Source: JBCCGL01 sp039029275 (GTDB taxonomy: Bacteria > Pseudomonadota > Gammaproteobacteria > JBCCGL01). Taken from it: a DNA stretch of 64,000 nucleotides. The position numbers and the translations under genes are program-made. The notes under the pieces were generated by a model. That model saw nothing but the letters and a program-made list of their open reading frames with translations. It made no database searches and was not told the DNA's origin. The DNA lies in the NCBI GenBank assembly GCA_039029275.1, contig JBCCGL010000016.1, positions 55,271 through 119,270 on the forward strand. The letters are read 5' to 3'. How positions within the stretch are numbered: the stretch's first letter is position 1; each line of letters opens with the position of its first letter. Positions 57,346 through 64,000 of this stretch are shown here, one piece after another.

Positions 57346-60162
57346 TTAAATCGCCTGAATTTTTGCCAGTTGGTCACCAAGCTGCGCGCTTGCGGTTTCA
57401 GTTTCCGCCAGTCGTTCTCGCTCTTTCGCGACAACAGCTTCCGGCGCTTTGGCGACGAACTGTTCGTTGCCCAGCTTTCCGGATAAGCGCTTGATTTCAA
57501 CATCCAGTCTTCCTATTTCTTTTTGAAGGCGCGCAATTTCGGCGTCTTTATCAATCAGCCCGCTAAGCGGAATCAATATTTGCAGTTCACCGATAAGTGC
57601 CGTCGCAGATTCGGGTGCCGCATCGCCATCCGCAAGCGCATCTATCGATTCGACACGACCCAGCGATTGAATCAACACCGCGTGTTGTTCGGCGCGCGTG
57701 CGATCTGAATCAGAACTGTTTGCCAGAATAACGGGCAGCGGTTTGCCCGGTGCGATATCCATTTCTGCGCGTATCTTTCGCACGCCAAGAACGAACTGTT
57801 TAACCCACTCGATTTCACCTGCCGCGGCATCGTCGATTTTGTGCGCTTCGGCGGTTGGGAATGGCGCAATCATGATGCTTTCGCTGTCGATTCCAGTGAG
57901 AGGCCCGACTTTCTGCCACAGCTCTTCGGTGATGTACGGCATCAGCGGATGCGCGAGCCGCAAAATCGCGCCAAGTACACGAATCAGCGTGCGGCGGGTG
58001 CCGCGCTTTTGTTCATCGCTTGCATCACCGGTCAATACGGGTTTAACAAGCTCGACGTACCAGTCGCAGTATTCGTTCCACGCGAAATCATAAATCGCGT
58101 TGGCGGCAAGGTCGAAGCGATAGTCGTCGATGTGCTCGGCAACGGCAGATTCTACGTGTTGCAATTGCGAAACGATCCATCGGTCGGCAACCGATAGTTC
58201 GACCGCTGCATCACCCAGGCCAACGTCCTCACCCTCGACGTTCATCATCACGTAGCGCGTCGCGTTCCACAGCTTGTTGCAGAAGTTGCGGTAGCCCTCT
58301 ACGCGCTTAAGGTCGAAGCGCACGTCGCGGCCGGTCGAAGCGAGCGACGCAAATGTGTAGCGCAGCGCGTCAGTGCCGTAGCCGGGGATCCCTTCGGGAA
58401 ATTCCTTACGCGTTTGTTTTTCGATTTTTTCAGCCAGATGCGGCTGCATCATATTGCCGGTGCGTTTGGTGACCAGTGATTCAAGATCGATGCCGTCGAT
58501 GATGTCCAACGGGTCGAGAATATTGCCCTTGGATTTCGACATCTTCGCGCCGTTGGCGTCGCGGACCAGTCCGTGAATATAAACCTGGTGAAATGGGACT
58601 TTGCCCTCCATGCCGACAAGACCGAACATAATCATACGTGCGACCCAGAAGAAAATAATATCGAACCCAGTGACCAGTACGGAAGTTGGATAAAATGTTT
58701 TCAACGCGTCGGTTTGTTCGGGCCAACCGAGCGTCGAGAAGGGCCACAGCGCCGAGCTAAACCAGGTATCGAGCACGTCGGGGTCTTGTATGAGCGCGAC
58801 CGAATCGTCGATGTTGTATTTCGCGCGTGCGGCCGCCTCGTCTTCTGCTACGTAAATATTGCCGTCGGTGTCGTACCAAGCGGGTATACGATGCCCCCAC
58901 CAGATCTGACGAGAGATGCACCAGTCCTGAATGTTCTCCATCCAACCGTAGTAGGTTTTGCTCCAGTTTTCGGGTACGAACTCGATCCGCCCGTCGCGGA
59001 CAACCTCGATCGACGGATCAGTAATCAGCGTTTTTCCGCCGGGGCGGCCGTCGCTCTGGGTCTCACGCGTTAAATCGACATACCATTGATCGGTCAGGTA
59101 GGGTTCGACTACCGCATTGCTGCGATCGCCGCGCGGTACCATCAATTTGTGCTTGTCGATCTTTTCCATCAAATCGGCGGTTTCGAGATCTGCAACGATC
59201 GCTTTGCGTGCATCGTAGCGATCCATCCCACGGTATTTTTCAGGTGCGTTTTCGTTGATTGCAGCGTCGTCGGTAAAGATATTGATCATTTCGAGTGCGT
59301 GACGCTGCCCGATCGCATAGTCATTGTGATCGTGCGCCGGGGTGATCTTGACGCATCCGCTGCCGAATTCGGCGTCGACATAGTCATCTGCCACAATCGG
59401 AATCTCGCGCCCGACCAGCGGTAGCGTGACCGTTTTGCCGATCAGGTTTTTGTATCGCTCGTCGTCGGGGTGAACTGCAACGGCGGTGTCGCCAAGCATG
59501 GTTTCCGGGCGCGTTGTCGCAACGATGAGATGGTCGCTGTTGTCGGTGAGTGGATAGCGCATATGCCAGAGGTGCCCGTTTTCCTCTTCACTCAGCACTT
59601 CAAGATCAGACAGAGCAGTGTGTAAAACCGGATCCCAGTTCACCAGTCGCTTGCCGCGATAGATGATGCCCTTGTCGTACAGGTCGATGAAGATTTTTTG
59701 CACGGCGGCGGAGAGGCCGTCGTCCATGGTAAAGCGCTCGCGCGTCCAGTCAGGCGAGGTGCCCATGCGGCGCAGTTGCTGCGTGATCGTGCCACCGGAT
59801 TCTTCCTTCCATTGCCAGACGCGCTCGATAAACGCATCGCGACCCAGATCGTGGCGGGTTTTGCCCTCTGCGTTGAGTTGCCGCTCGACCACCATTTGCG
59901 TCGCGATACCGGCATGATCACAGCCAGGTTGCCACAGTGTGTTGTCGCCGCGCATACGATGGTAGCGAATCAGCGTGTCCATAATCGTATCCTGAAACGC
60001 GTGCCCCATGTGCAGCGAGCCGGTCACGTTAGGTGGCGGAATCATGATGCAGTAGGGGTCGGCATTAATTCCGCTATCACTCCTGGGAGCGAAGTAGCCT
60101 TTTTCTTCCCATTGCTGGTACCACCGTTGTTCGATGGCGTCGGGTTGGTAGGTTTTATCCAT
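57346..60162 (-). CDS. valS: Valyl-tRNA synthetase
   Basis: This 938-residue class I synthetase charges tRNA-Val. The HIGH motif is HMGH at 51-54 in PPPNVTGSLHMGHAF; the KMSKS motif is in GAKMSKSKGNILDP near residue 550; between them is the editing (CP1) domain with TTRPETMLGDTAVAVHP. The anticodon-binding domain and the C-terminal coiled-coil (about 870-938: EIARLQKEIGRLDVEIKRLSGKLG) are present. Length is normal. It is the last gene of a minus-strand run pepA-holC-hypothetical-fliL-like-valS. Confidence 0.98.
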   Translation of the reverse strand: MDKTYQPDAIEQRWYQQWEEKGYFAPRSDSGINADPYCIMIPPPNVTGSLHMGHAFQDTIMDTLIRYHRMRGDNTLWQPGCDHAGIATQMVVERQLNAEGKTRHDLGRDAFIERVWQWKEESGGTITQQLRRMGTSPDWTRERFTMDDGLSAAVQKIFIDLYDKGIIYRGKRLVNWDPVLHTALSDLEVLSEEENGHLWHMRYPLTDNSDHLIVATTRPETMLGDTAVAVHPDDERYKNLIGKTVTLPLVGREIPIVADDYVDAEFGSGCVKITPAHDHNDYAIGQRHALEMINIFTDDAAINENAPEKYRGMDRYDARKAIVADLETADLMEKIDKHKLMVPRGDRSNAVVEPYLTDQWYVDLTRETQSDGRPGGKTLITDPSIEVVRDGRIEFVPENWSKTYYGWMENIQDWCISRQIWWGHRIPAWYDTDGNIYVAEDEAAARAKYNIDDSVALIQDPDVLDTWFSSALWPFSTLGWPEQTDALKTFYPTSVLVTGFDIIFFWVARMIMFGLVGMEGKVPFHQVYIHGLVRDANGAKMSKSKGNILDPLDIIDGIDLESLVTKRTGNMMQPHLAEKIEKQTRKEFPEGIPGYGTDALRYTFASLASTGRDVRFDLKRVEGYRNFCNKLWNATRYVMMNVEGEDVGLGDAAVELSVADRWIVSQLQHVESAVAEHIDDYRFDLAANAIYDFAWNEYCDWYVELVKPVLTGDASDEQKRGTRRTLIRVLGAILRLAHPLMPYITEELWQKVGPLTGIDSESIMIAPFPTAEAHKIDDAAAGEIEWVKQFVLGVRKIRAEMDIAPGKPLPVILANSSDSDRTRAEQHAVLIQSLGRVESIDALADGDAAPESATALIGELQILIPLSGLIDKDAEIARLQKEIGRLDVEIKRLSGKLGNEQFVAKAPEAVVAKERERLAETETASAQLGDQLAKIQAI

Positions 60163-60294
60163 GGAGTTTGCGCTTGTTTGCCAATGCGCCCCGGGCGTGA
60201 TGTCAGGGCGGCTAAAAGCGCAGGATTTTAACCCTAATTGGGCGTGTGGGACTACACAACGTGAGTTGCAGGGCGCGCCTCGTTTGGGATTCCC

Positions 60295-60708
60295 TTATTG
60301 AACAACTATGCTCGTCATGTAAAAACCCTTTACGTCGTCGTATCCGGCCAGTTCGCGAAGGGTCACGCGGATCGACTCGGTCACATTCTCGCGCAGGGCC
60401 TCTTTCTGATCAGAGGTGCGGACATCCTCAGGTGCAAGATGGCTGAGAATCATCAAAATTTCGTGGCGTACCGCGGGCATATGAAGTTTGAGCGCGGCTT
60501 CCGTGTCGGAGTTTGCAACCAGCGTATTGGCTTTGATTTGCATGAATTTCTGGCCTTTTGCGTCGGCAAGATTGACCAAAAAGTGCGGCAGCATACTGAC
60601 GTAAATCGGCTTTTTCTTGATCAAGCCTCCGCCTTCGTCCTCGTTCGCAAGTGCTGGACTACTGACAAAAAACAGACTCAGGAGAATCATAAAAAGGCGC
60701 GATTTCAT
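60295..60708 (-). CDS. FliL-like secreted protein
   Basis: This 137-residue protein has the FliL family core: IYVSMLPHFLVNLADAKGQKFMQIKANTLVANSDTEAALKLHMPAVRHEILMILSHLAPEDVRTSDQKEALRENVTESIRVTL, and a C-terminal DVKGFYMTSIVVQ. Unlike flagellar FliL, whose N-terminus is a membrane anchor, this has a cleavable-looking signal (about 1-21, SSPALA). No other flagellar gene is near. The ATG 60708 follows GGAGG on the minus strand. It may serve a stator-like or other envelope role. Confidence 0.78.
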   Translation of the reverse strand: MKSRLFMILLSLFFVSSPALANEDEGGGLIKKKPIYVSMLPHFLVNLADAKGQKFMQIKANTLVANSDTEAALKLHMPAVRHEILMILSHLAPEDVRTSDQKEALRENVTESIRVTLRELAGYDDVKGFYMTSIVVQ

Positions 60709-60828
60709 TGGTTTTCCTCCGACGCGAAAGCTCAATATAGTGATCGAGCTTTGTGTGAAAGCTCTAACTATTCAACTGTTGTCGGCGCCGATGCGCGTTA
60801 CTTAAGGCGAGGGGGTGTCGATTAAGAT

Positions 60829-61173
60829 TCAAGAACGGTGTTTGAGAATCGTGTGCAGCTCGTTGCGCATTTGGTCCGCATGGCGTTCAATGATTTCGTC
60901 GATTAGCTGCTCGAGCTGCGATTCGGTTAAAGGCAGGTTGGCGCCTCGATCCGCAAACGGTGGTGTACCAATCGTCGATGGTGGGGGTGCGGTAATTGCG
61001 CGGCTGATTTGCGCGGGCGTGGGCGGGGTATTTGGCGCTGGTTTCTGCGGAGTACTCTCTTCAACGTCGGCATACGCCTGGCGAGCGGCGTCGATGAGCT
61101 CCGCGTCTCCGGGCTTGGCAACATCGGTTAGCACCGGAAAATCATCTTCGTCAAAACTTTCTGCGTCAGCCAT
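60829..61173 (-). CDS. Small acidic, proline-rich conserved hypothetical protein
   Basis: The 114-residue product has an acidic start (ADAESFDEDDFPVLTDVA), a proline/threonine-rich middle (about 42-72: TPQKPAPNTPPTPAQISRAI) and a C-terminal helix LTESQLEQLIDEIIERHADQMRNELHTIL. No known domain is recognised. A small gene of this kind lies in the same place, between holC and valS, in Pseudomonas, so it appears to be conserved in order. A role near the replication or translation genes is unproved. Confidence 0.7.
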   Translation of the reverse strand: MADAESFDEDDFPVLTDVAKPGDAELIDAARQAYADVEESTPQKPAPNTPPTPAQISRAITAPPPSTIGTPPFADRGANLPLTESQLEQLIDEIIERHADQMRNELHTILKHRS

Positions 61174-61222
61174 GTCACATTAATTTAAGGTTAACGTCTC
61201 GCGGTTTATCACATGCGTCAGA

Positions 61223-61672
61223 TTAAAGCTGACGATGGCGCAATGGATAACCTCGATGTTTGTAAAAGCGGTAGCGTTCGCGCCCCATTTTACGAGCATT
61301 CGGCGACGCTTGCACTAGCTCAACGATGTGTTCAAAGCGACTGAAAAACCAGGGTACTTGATCCGTCATGTTGACCATAGTCGCGTGGCTGCCGTCTGGC
61401 TCGCCCTCGTATTCGACCAGAATCTCGCCGTGGTCCAGGCAATGCAGTGCCGAATTGCACGCGTCATTGTCTGTAGTCTCACGTCCGTCACTTCCCGGTG
61501 CAACCGCGATATCCACGAGATGGCGTGTTACCGCAGATCGATTTTCGTGAGAATCACACCATACAAATAGCCCACCCGCATTGCTTTGTCGATTCGCAAA
61601 CGCGCGAATCTGGGCGTACAGATCGTCGTGTGCCGACGACTCCGCCAGCAGCACGAACTCGATTTTGGTCAC
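61223..61672 (-). CDS. holC: HolC, DNA polymerase III chi subunit
   Basis: HolC (149 residues) is the chi subunit of the clamp loader, which binds single-strand binding protein and the psi subunit. The family pattern is visible: KIEFVLLAESSAHD at the N-terminus, VWCDSHENRSAVTRHL where the long Lys-Arg segment binds, and a C-terminal RFEHIVELV...NARKMGRERYRFYKHRGYPLRHRQL. It lies 12 bases after pepA, the standard order pepA-holC-valS in gammaproteobacteria. Confidence 0.9.
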   Translation of the reverse strand: MTKIEFVLLAESSAHDDLYAQIRAFANRQSNAGGLFVWCDSHENRSAVTRHLVDIAVAPGSDGRETTDNDACNSALHCLDHGEILVEYEGEPDGSHATMVNMTDQVPWFFSRFEHIVELVQASPNARKMGRERYRFYKHRGYPLRHRQL

Positions 61673-61684
61673 TGTCTAAACGCG

Positions 61685-63172
61685 TCAGGCGTTGTCGACA
61701 ATGTACTGCATCAAAAGCTTCACCGGACGACCGGTTGCTCCTTTGTTTTTGCCGGAATGCCAAGCGACACCTGCTATATCCAAATGCGCCCAGTGGTAGT
61801 TATCGGTAAACCGAGACAAAAAACACGCGGCGGTGATACTGCCACCGTCACGCCCGCCAATGTTGGCGATGTCGGCGAAATTGCTATCAAGCTGTGACTG
61901 GTAATCATCCCAAAGCGGCATTTGCCAACAACGGTCGTGGCTGAGCTGTCCGGCCTTGAGTAATTTGTCCGCCAATGCCTGCTGATTGCTGTATACCGCA
62001 GCCGGATGATGGCCAAGCGCGATCACGCAGGCGCCGGTCAGCGTTGCAACGTCGATCACCGCTTTTGGCTTGTATCGTTCGGCGTACGTCAGCGCGTCGC
62101 ATAAGATCAGGCGACCTTCAGCATCGGTGTTGAGAATTTCAACGGTTTGACCGGACATCGTGGTGTAGATGTCGCCAGGGCGTGTGGCTTCTCCGCTTGG
62201 CATATTTTCGACCGCAGGCACAATACCGACAACATTCTTATTGAGTCCCAGTTCGGCGCAGGCTGCGAGCGCACCAAAGACCGATGCACCGCCGCACATG
62301 TCGAATTTCATCTCGTCCATTCCCCCTCCTGGTTTGAGTGAGATGCCACCGGTATCGAAGGTCACCGCTTTGCCGACTAGCACCACGGGCTTTTCGCCTT
62401 TGCGGCCGCCATTGTGCTCCATCACGATTAGTTTGCCTGGCTGCTTGCTACCTTGCGAAACCGAGAGCAGAGAGCCCATTCCGAGTTTTTTCATATCGGA
62501 TTCTTCGAGAATCTTTACCTTCAGGCCTGAATTGGATTTCTTGAGTTTTTGCGCCTGTTTTGCCAGATACGTCGGGTTGCAGATATTCGCCGGCAGGTTG
62601 CCCAGGTCTTTGGCCAAACTGATGCCGTTGGCGACACCTGTTGCGTGTTTGACGCTGGCTTGCAGTTTTGCCATTCCCACTTTTGCGGGAGCCGCCAGAG
62701 TGAGTTTTTTTAGCGGCTTGCGCGGCGGTTTTGCTTTGCTCTTCATCTGATCAAAGCGGTATTCAGACTCGATTGCAGCGTGTGTTATCTGGGCGGCTTT
62801 CCAGCTTGAATCGCGGTCTTTAACTTCAAGTTCGAGAAGATTCACGCAAGCGTCGGTCGCACCGCTGGACTGCAATGCTCGCGCGACTTCAGTACACAGC
62901 TTGATAAACTTTGCTGGCTCCATTGCGCTCGTATTGCCGCATCCTGCAAGAAGAATACGCGGTGCCGGTGAATTGGCAGCTCCGTGTAACCATAATTTCT
63001 CGCCCTCGCTGCCGATGATGTCACCCTGTTTGCAGACCGTGCGAATATGCCCGCCGGTGATTTCGTTGAGAGCTGTCGCGGATTCGCTGAGTTTACCGCG
63101 CGAGTGCACGCCCACTACGATACAGGCACCGGATTGTTTTTCTACCCCGATACTTTTTACAACGATTTGCAT
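61685..63172 (-). CDS. pepA: PepA leucyl aminopeptidase
   Basis: This 495-residue M17 metallopeptidase removes N-terminal amino acids and, in E. coli, also binds DNA for Xer recombination. The metal and catalytic segment is VGKAVTFDTGGISLKPGGGMDEMKFDMCGGA, then NTDAEGRLILCDALTYAE, the signature of the family. The N-terminal domain is slightly divergent. It faces lptF across a 111-base gap, as in many gammaproteobacteria. The RBS is GGAG, about seven bases before the ATG. Confidence 0.96.
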   Translation of the reverse strand: MQIVVKSIGVEKQSGACIVVGVHSRGKLSESATALNEITGGHIRTVCKQGDIIGSEGEKLWLHGAANSPAPRILLAGCGNTSAMEPAKFIKLCTEVARALQSSGATDACVNLLELEVKDRDSSWKAAQITHAAIESEYRFDQMKSKAKPPRKPLKKLTLAAPAKVGMAKLQASVKHATGVANGISLAKDLGNLPANICNPTYLAKQAQKLKKSNSGLKVKILEESDMKKLGMGSLLSVSQGSKQPGKLIVMEHNGGRKGEKPVVLVGKAVTFDTGGISLKPGGGMDEMKFDMCGGASVFGALAACAELGLNKNVVGIVPAVENMPSGEATRPGDIYTTMSGQTVEILNTDAEGRLILCDALTYAERYKPKAVIDVATLTGACVIALGHHPAAVYSNQQALADKLLKAGQLSHDRCWQMPLWDDYQSQLDSNFADIANIGGRDGGSITAACFLSRFTDNYHWAHLDIAGVAWHSGKNKGATGRPVKLLMQYIVDNA

Positions 63173-63283
63173 ATGAACTCCTAAAGTTGGATCACCGGTA
63201 AAGACTTAAGCAACATATAATACACGCTGGACGATATTTCTGGCTTAATTCGGACGTGTTCCTGGTCCGACGGTTACCTGTTT

Positions 63284-64000
63284 GTGCATTTAACGATTTT
63301 GGATCGCTATATTTTTCGTGAAGCGGTGCTGACCTGGGCGGCAGTCACGTTTGTATTGTTTGCGATCATGATCAGTCACACCTTGCTTCGCGTCCTGGTT
63401 AAAGCCGGTGGCGGAGAGATCGCACTCGCAAGTGTATTACCGCTTCTGCTCGCTACCTCTATAAATTTGCTTGTCACGATCGTACCACTTGGTGTCTATC
63501 TTGGCATTTTGCTTGGGCTGGGGCGCATGTATCAGGACAGCGAAATGGTTGTGCTTTCGGCGAGTGGCTGCGGCCCCGCAAAACTCTACCGGCCTGTGCT
63601 CGCACTGGGTATATTGTGTTTATTGATCACGTTTCCACTAACCGTTTGGGTATCACCCTGGGCTGAATCGTGGGAGCAGCGCATCAAATCTAAGACATCT
63701 GACGATAACCTTGCCAGTGCTGTGCGCCCCGGCGAATTTGTTGAACTGCAACAGGGGGACCTCGTTTTGTTTGCGAGAAACTTTAGTCCAGATGGTGTGC
63801 TTACCGATGTGTTTTTGCGCCAAATTGATGAACAAAGTTCGGAGGCGCTTGAAGTTGCGAGTACCGCTCACTATCAAACGGATTTAAAAACAGGAGAGCA
63901 GTATCTCGTCTTTGTCGACGGGCAACGAACGGTATTTGACGCTCAAAACGCGCAAACGCAGGTGATCGACTTCGGCAATCACGGCGTGCGCATACCTGAG
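63284..64000 (+). CDS. lptF: LptF, LPS export permease, 5' part only
   Basis: The frame starts at GTG 63284 and runs open for 239 codons to the end of the window. The visible part has membrane helices at about 17-35 (AAVTFVLFAIMISHTLL), 55-77 and 104-124, then the start of the periplasmic jellyroll (from about 140). Family motifs include LTILDRYIFREAV, GLGRMYQDSEMVVLSASG and WVSPWAE. LptF pairs with LptG and the ATPase LptB to pull lipopolysaccharide from the inner membrane. TATAAT at 63216-63221 may be part of its promoter. Confidence 0.93.
   Translation, partial: MHLTILDRYIFREAVLTWAAVTFVLFAIMISHTLLRVLVKAGGGEIALASVLPLLLATSINLLVTIVPLGVYLGILLGLGRMYQDSEMVVLSASGCGPAKLYRPVLALGILCLLITFPLTVWVSPWAESWEQRIKSKTSDDNLASAVRPGEFVELQQGDLVLFARNFSPDGVLTDVFLRQIDEQSSEALEVASTAHYQTDLKTGEQYLVFVDGQRTVFDAQNAQTQVIDFGNHGVRIPE

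Noticed and set aside
1..64000. tRNA, rRNA, insertion sequences, phage genes or CRISPR arrays
   Set aside because: Gaps are short, no transposase or integrase product was seen, and no evenly spaced direct repeats or cloverleaf-like sequence was noticed by eye; a search with dedicated tools could still find a small RNA.

Overview
The window looks like chromosomal DNA of a gammaproteobacterium. The evidence is the gene order valS / small hypothetical / holC / pepA facing lptF, a PqiABC cluster, a CysB-type regulator beside a CysI-type reductase with its DUF934 partner, and AruH/AruI proteins resembling those of Pseudomonas. A PPi-type phosphofructokinase and a PhaEC (class III) polyester synthase point to a group outside the enterics and pseudomonads, perhaps near Chromatiales or Arenicellales; that placement is inference. 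I saw no rRNA, tRNA, insertion sequence, phage or CRISPR array. Coding density is high and most genes sit in tightly overlapping operons.

Layout. 1-6.0 kb: a plus-strand thiamine operon (3' end of thiD, then thiO, S, G, E, Y, tenA, thiZ, X) joining thiazole synthesis, coupling, and uptake and salvage of pyrimidines. 6.1-9.9 kb: a BenE-type transporter, degenerate cupin, methyltransferase, DUF1330 protein and a lone Rieske oxygenase. 9.9-11.4 kb: an orphan lipoprotein and a small membrane protein. 11.5-16.6 kb: a minus-strand arginine and probably methylarginine catabolic operon (aruH, aruI, isochorismatase-like hydrolase, DDAH-like hydrolase) divergent from a BetI-like TetR regulator, with a likely operator between them. 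16.6-20.9 kb: a DUF3047 protein and pqiABC. 21.1-24.2 kb: siroheme sulfite/nitrite reductase, DUF934 and cysB. 24.4-26.4 kb: a periplasmic molybdopterin-fold protein with an orphan hybrid-less sensor kinase.

26.5-36.0 kb is a full polyhydroxyalkanoate (PHA) locus: phaR, two phaB, phaA, two divergent phasins, a class III synthase (phaE-phaC), a separate class I synthase and a PHB-depolymerase-like esterase. Six copies of a 15-bp motif T-N2-TGC-N3-GCA-N2-A sit on the phaB and phasin promoters and are very probably PhaR operators. 36.3-39.9 kb: ABC-F ATPase, alpha/beta hydrolase and an inositol-phosphatase-family enzyme.

40.0-42.9 kb is the most striking region: a bufferin-like RiPP metallophore operon. 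It holds an MNIO (DUF692) enzyme, its DUF2063 partner and three precursor genes with exactly the same six-cysteine spacing. The first precursor has an ordinary Sec signal; the other two have lipoprotein signals. An intrinsic terminator separates the first precursor from the rest, and a DUF2970 membrane protein ends the operon.

42.9-49.1 kb: PPi-phosphofructokinase (minus), then two phytanoyl-CoA-dioxygenase-family enzymes, an Asp/Glu-racemase-family enzyme, a DUF4124-glutaredoxin protein and adenine deaminase. 49.2-53.4 kb: a GlxA-type regulator divergent from a DJ-1/PfpI protein, an aldehyde dehydrogenase, and a small ankyrin protein behind a possible Fur box. 53.7-57.3 kb: a four-gene threonate/erythronate (tetronate) catabolic operon. 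57.3-64 kb: valS, a FliL-like secreted protein, a hypothetical, holC and pepA on the minus strand, and the 5' part of lptF on the plus strand.
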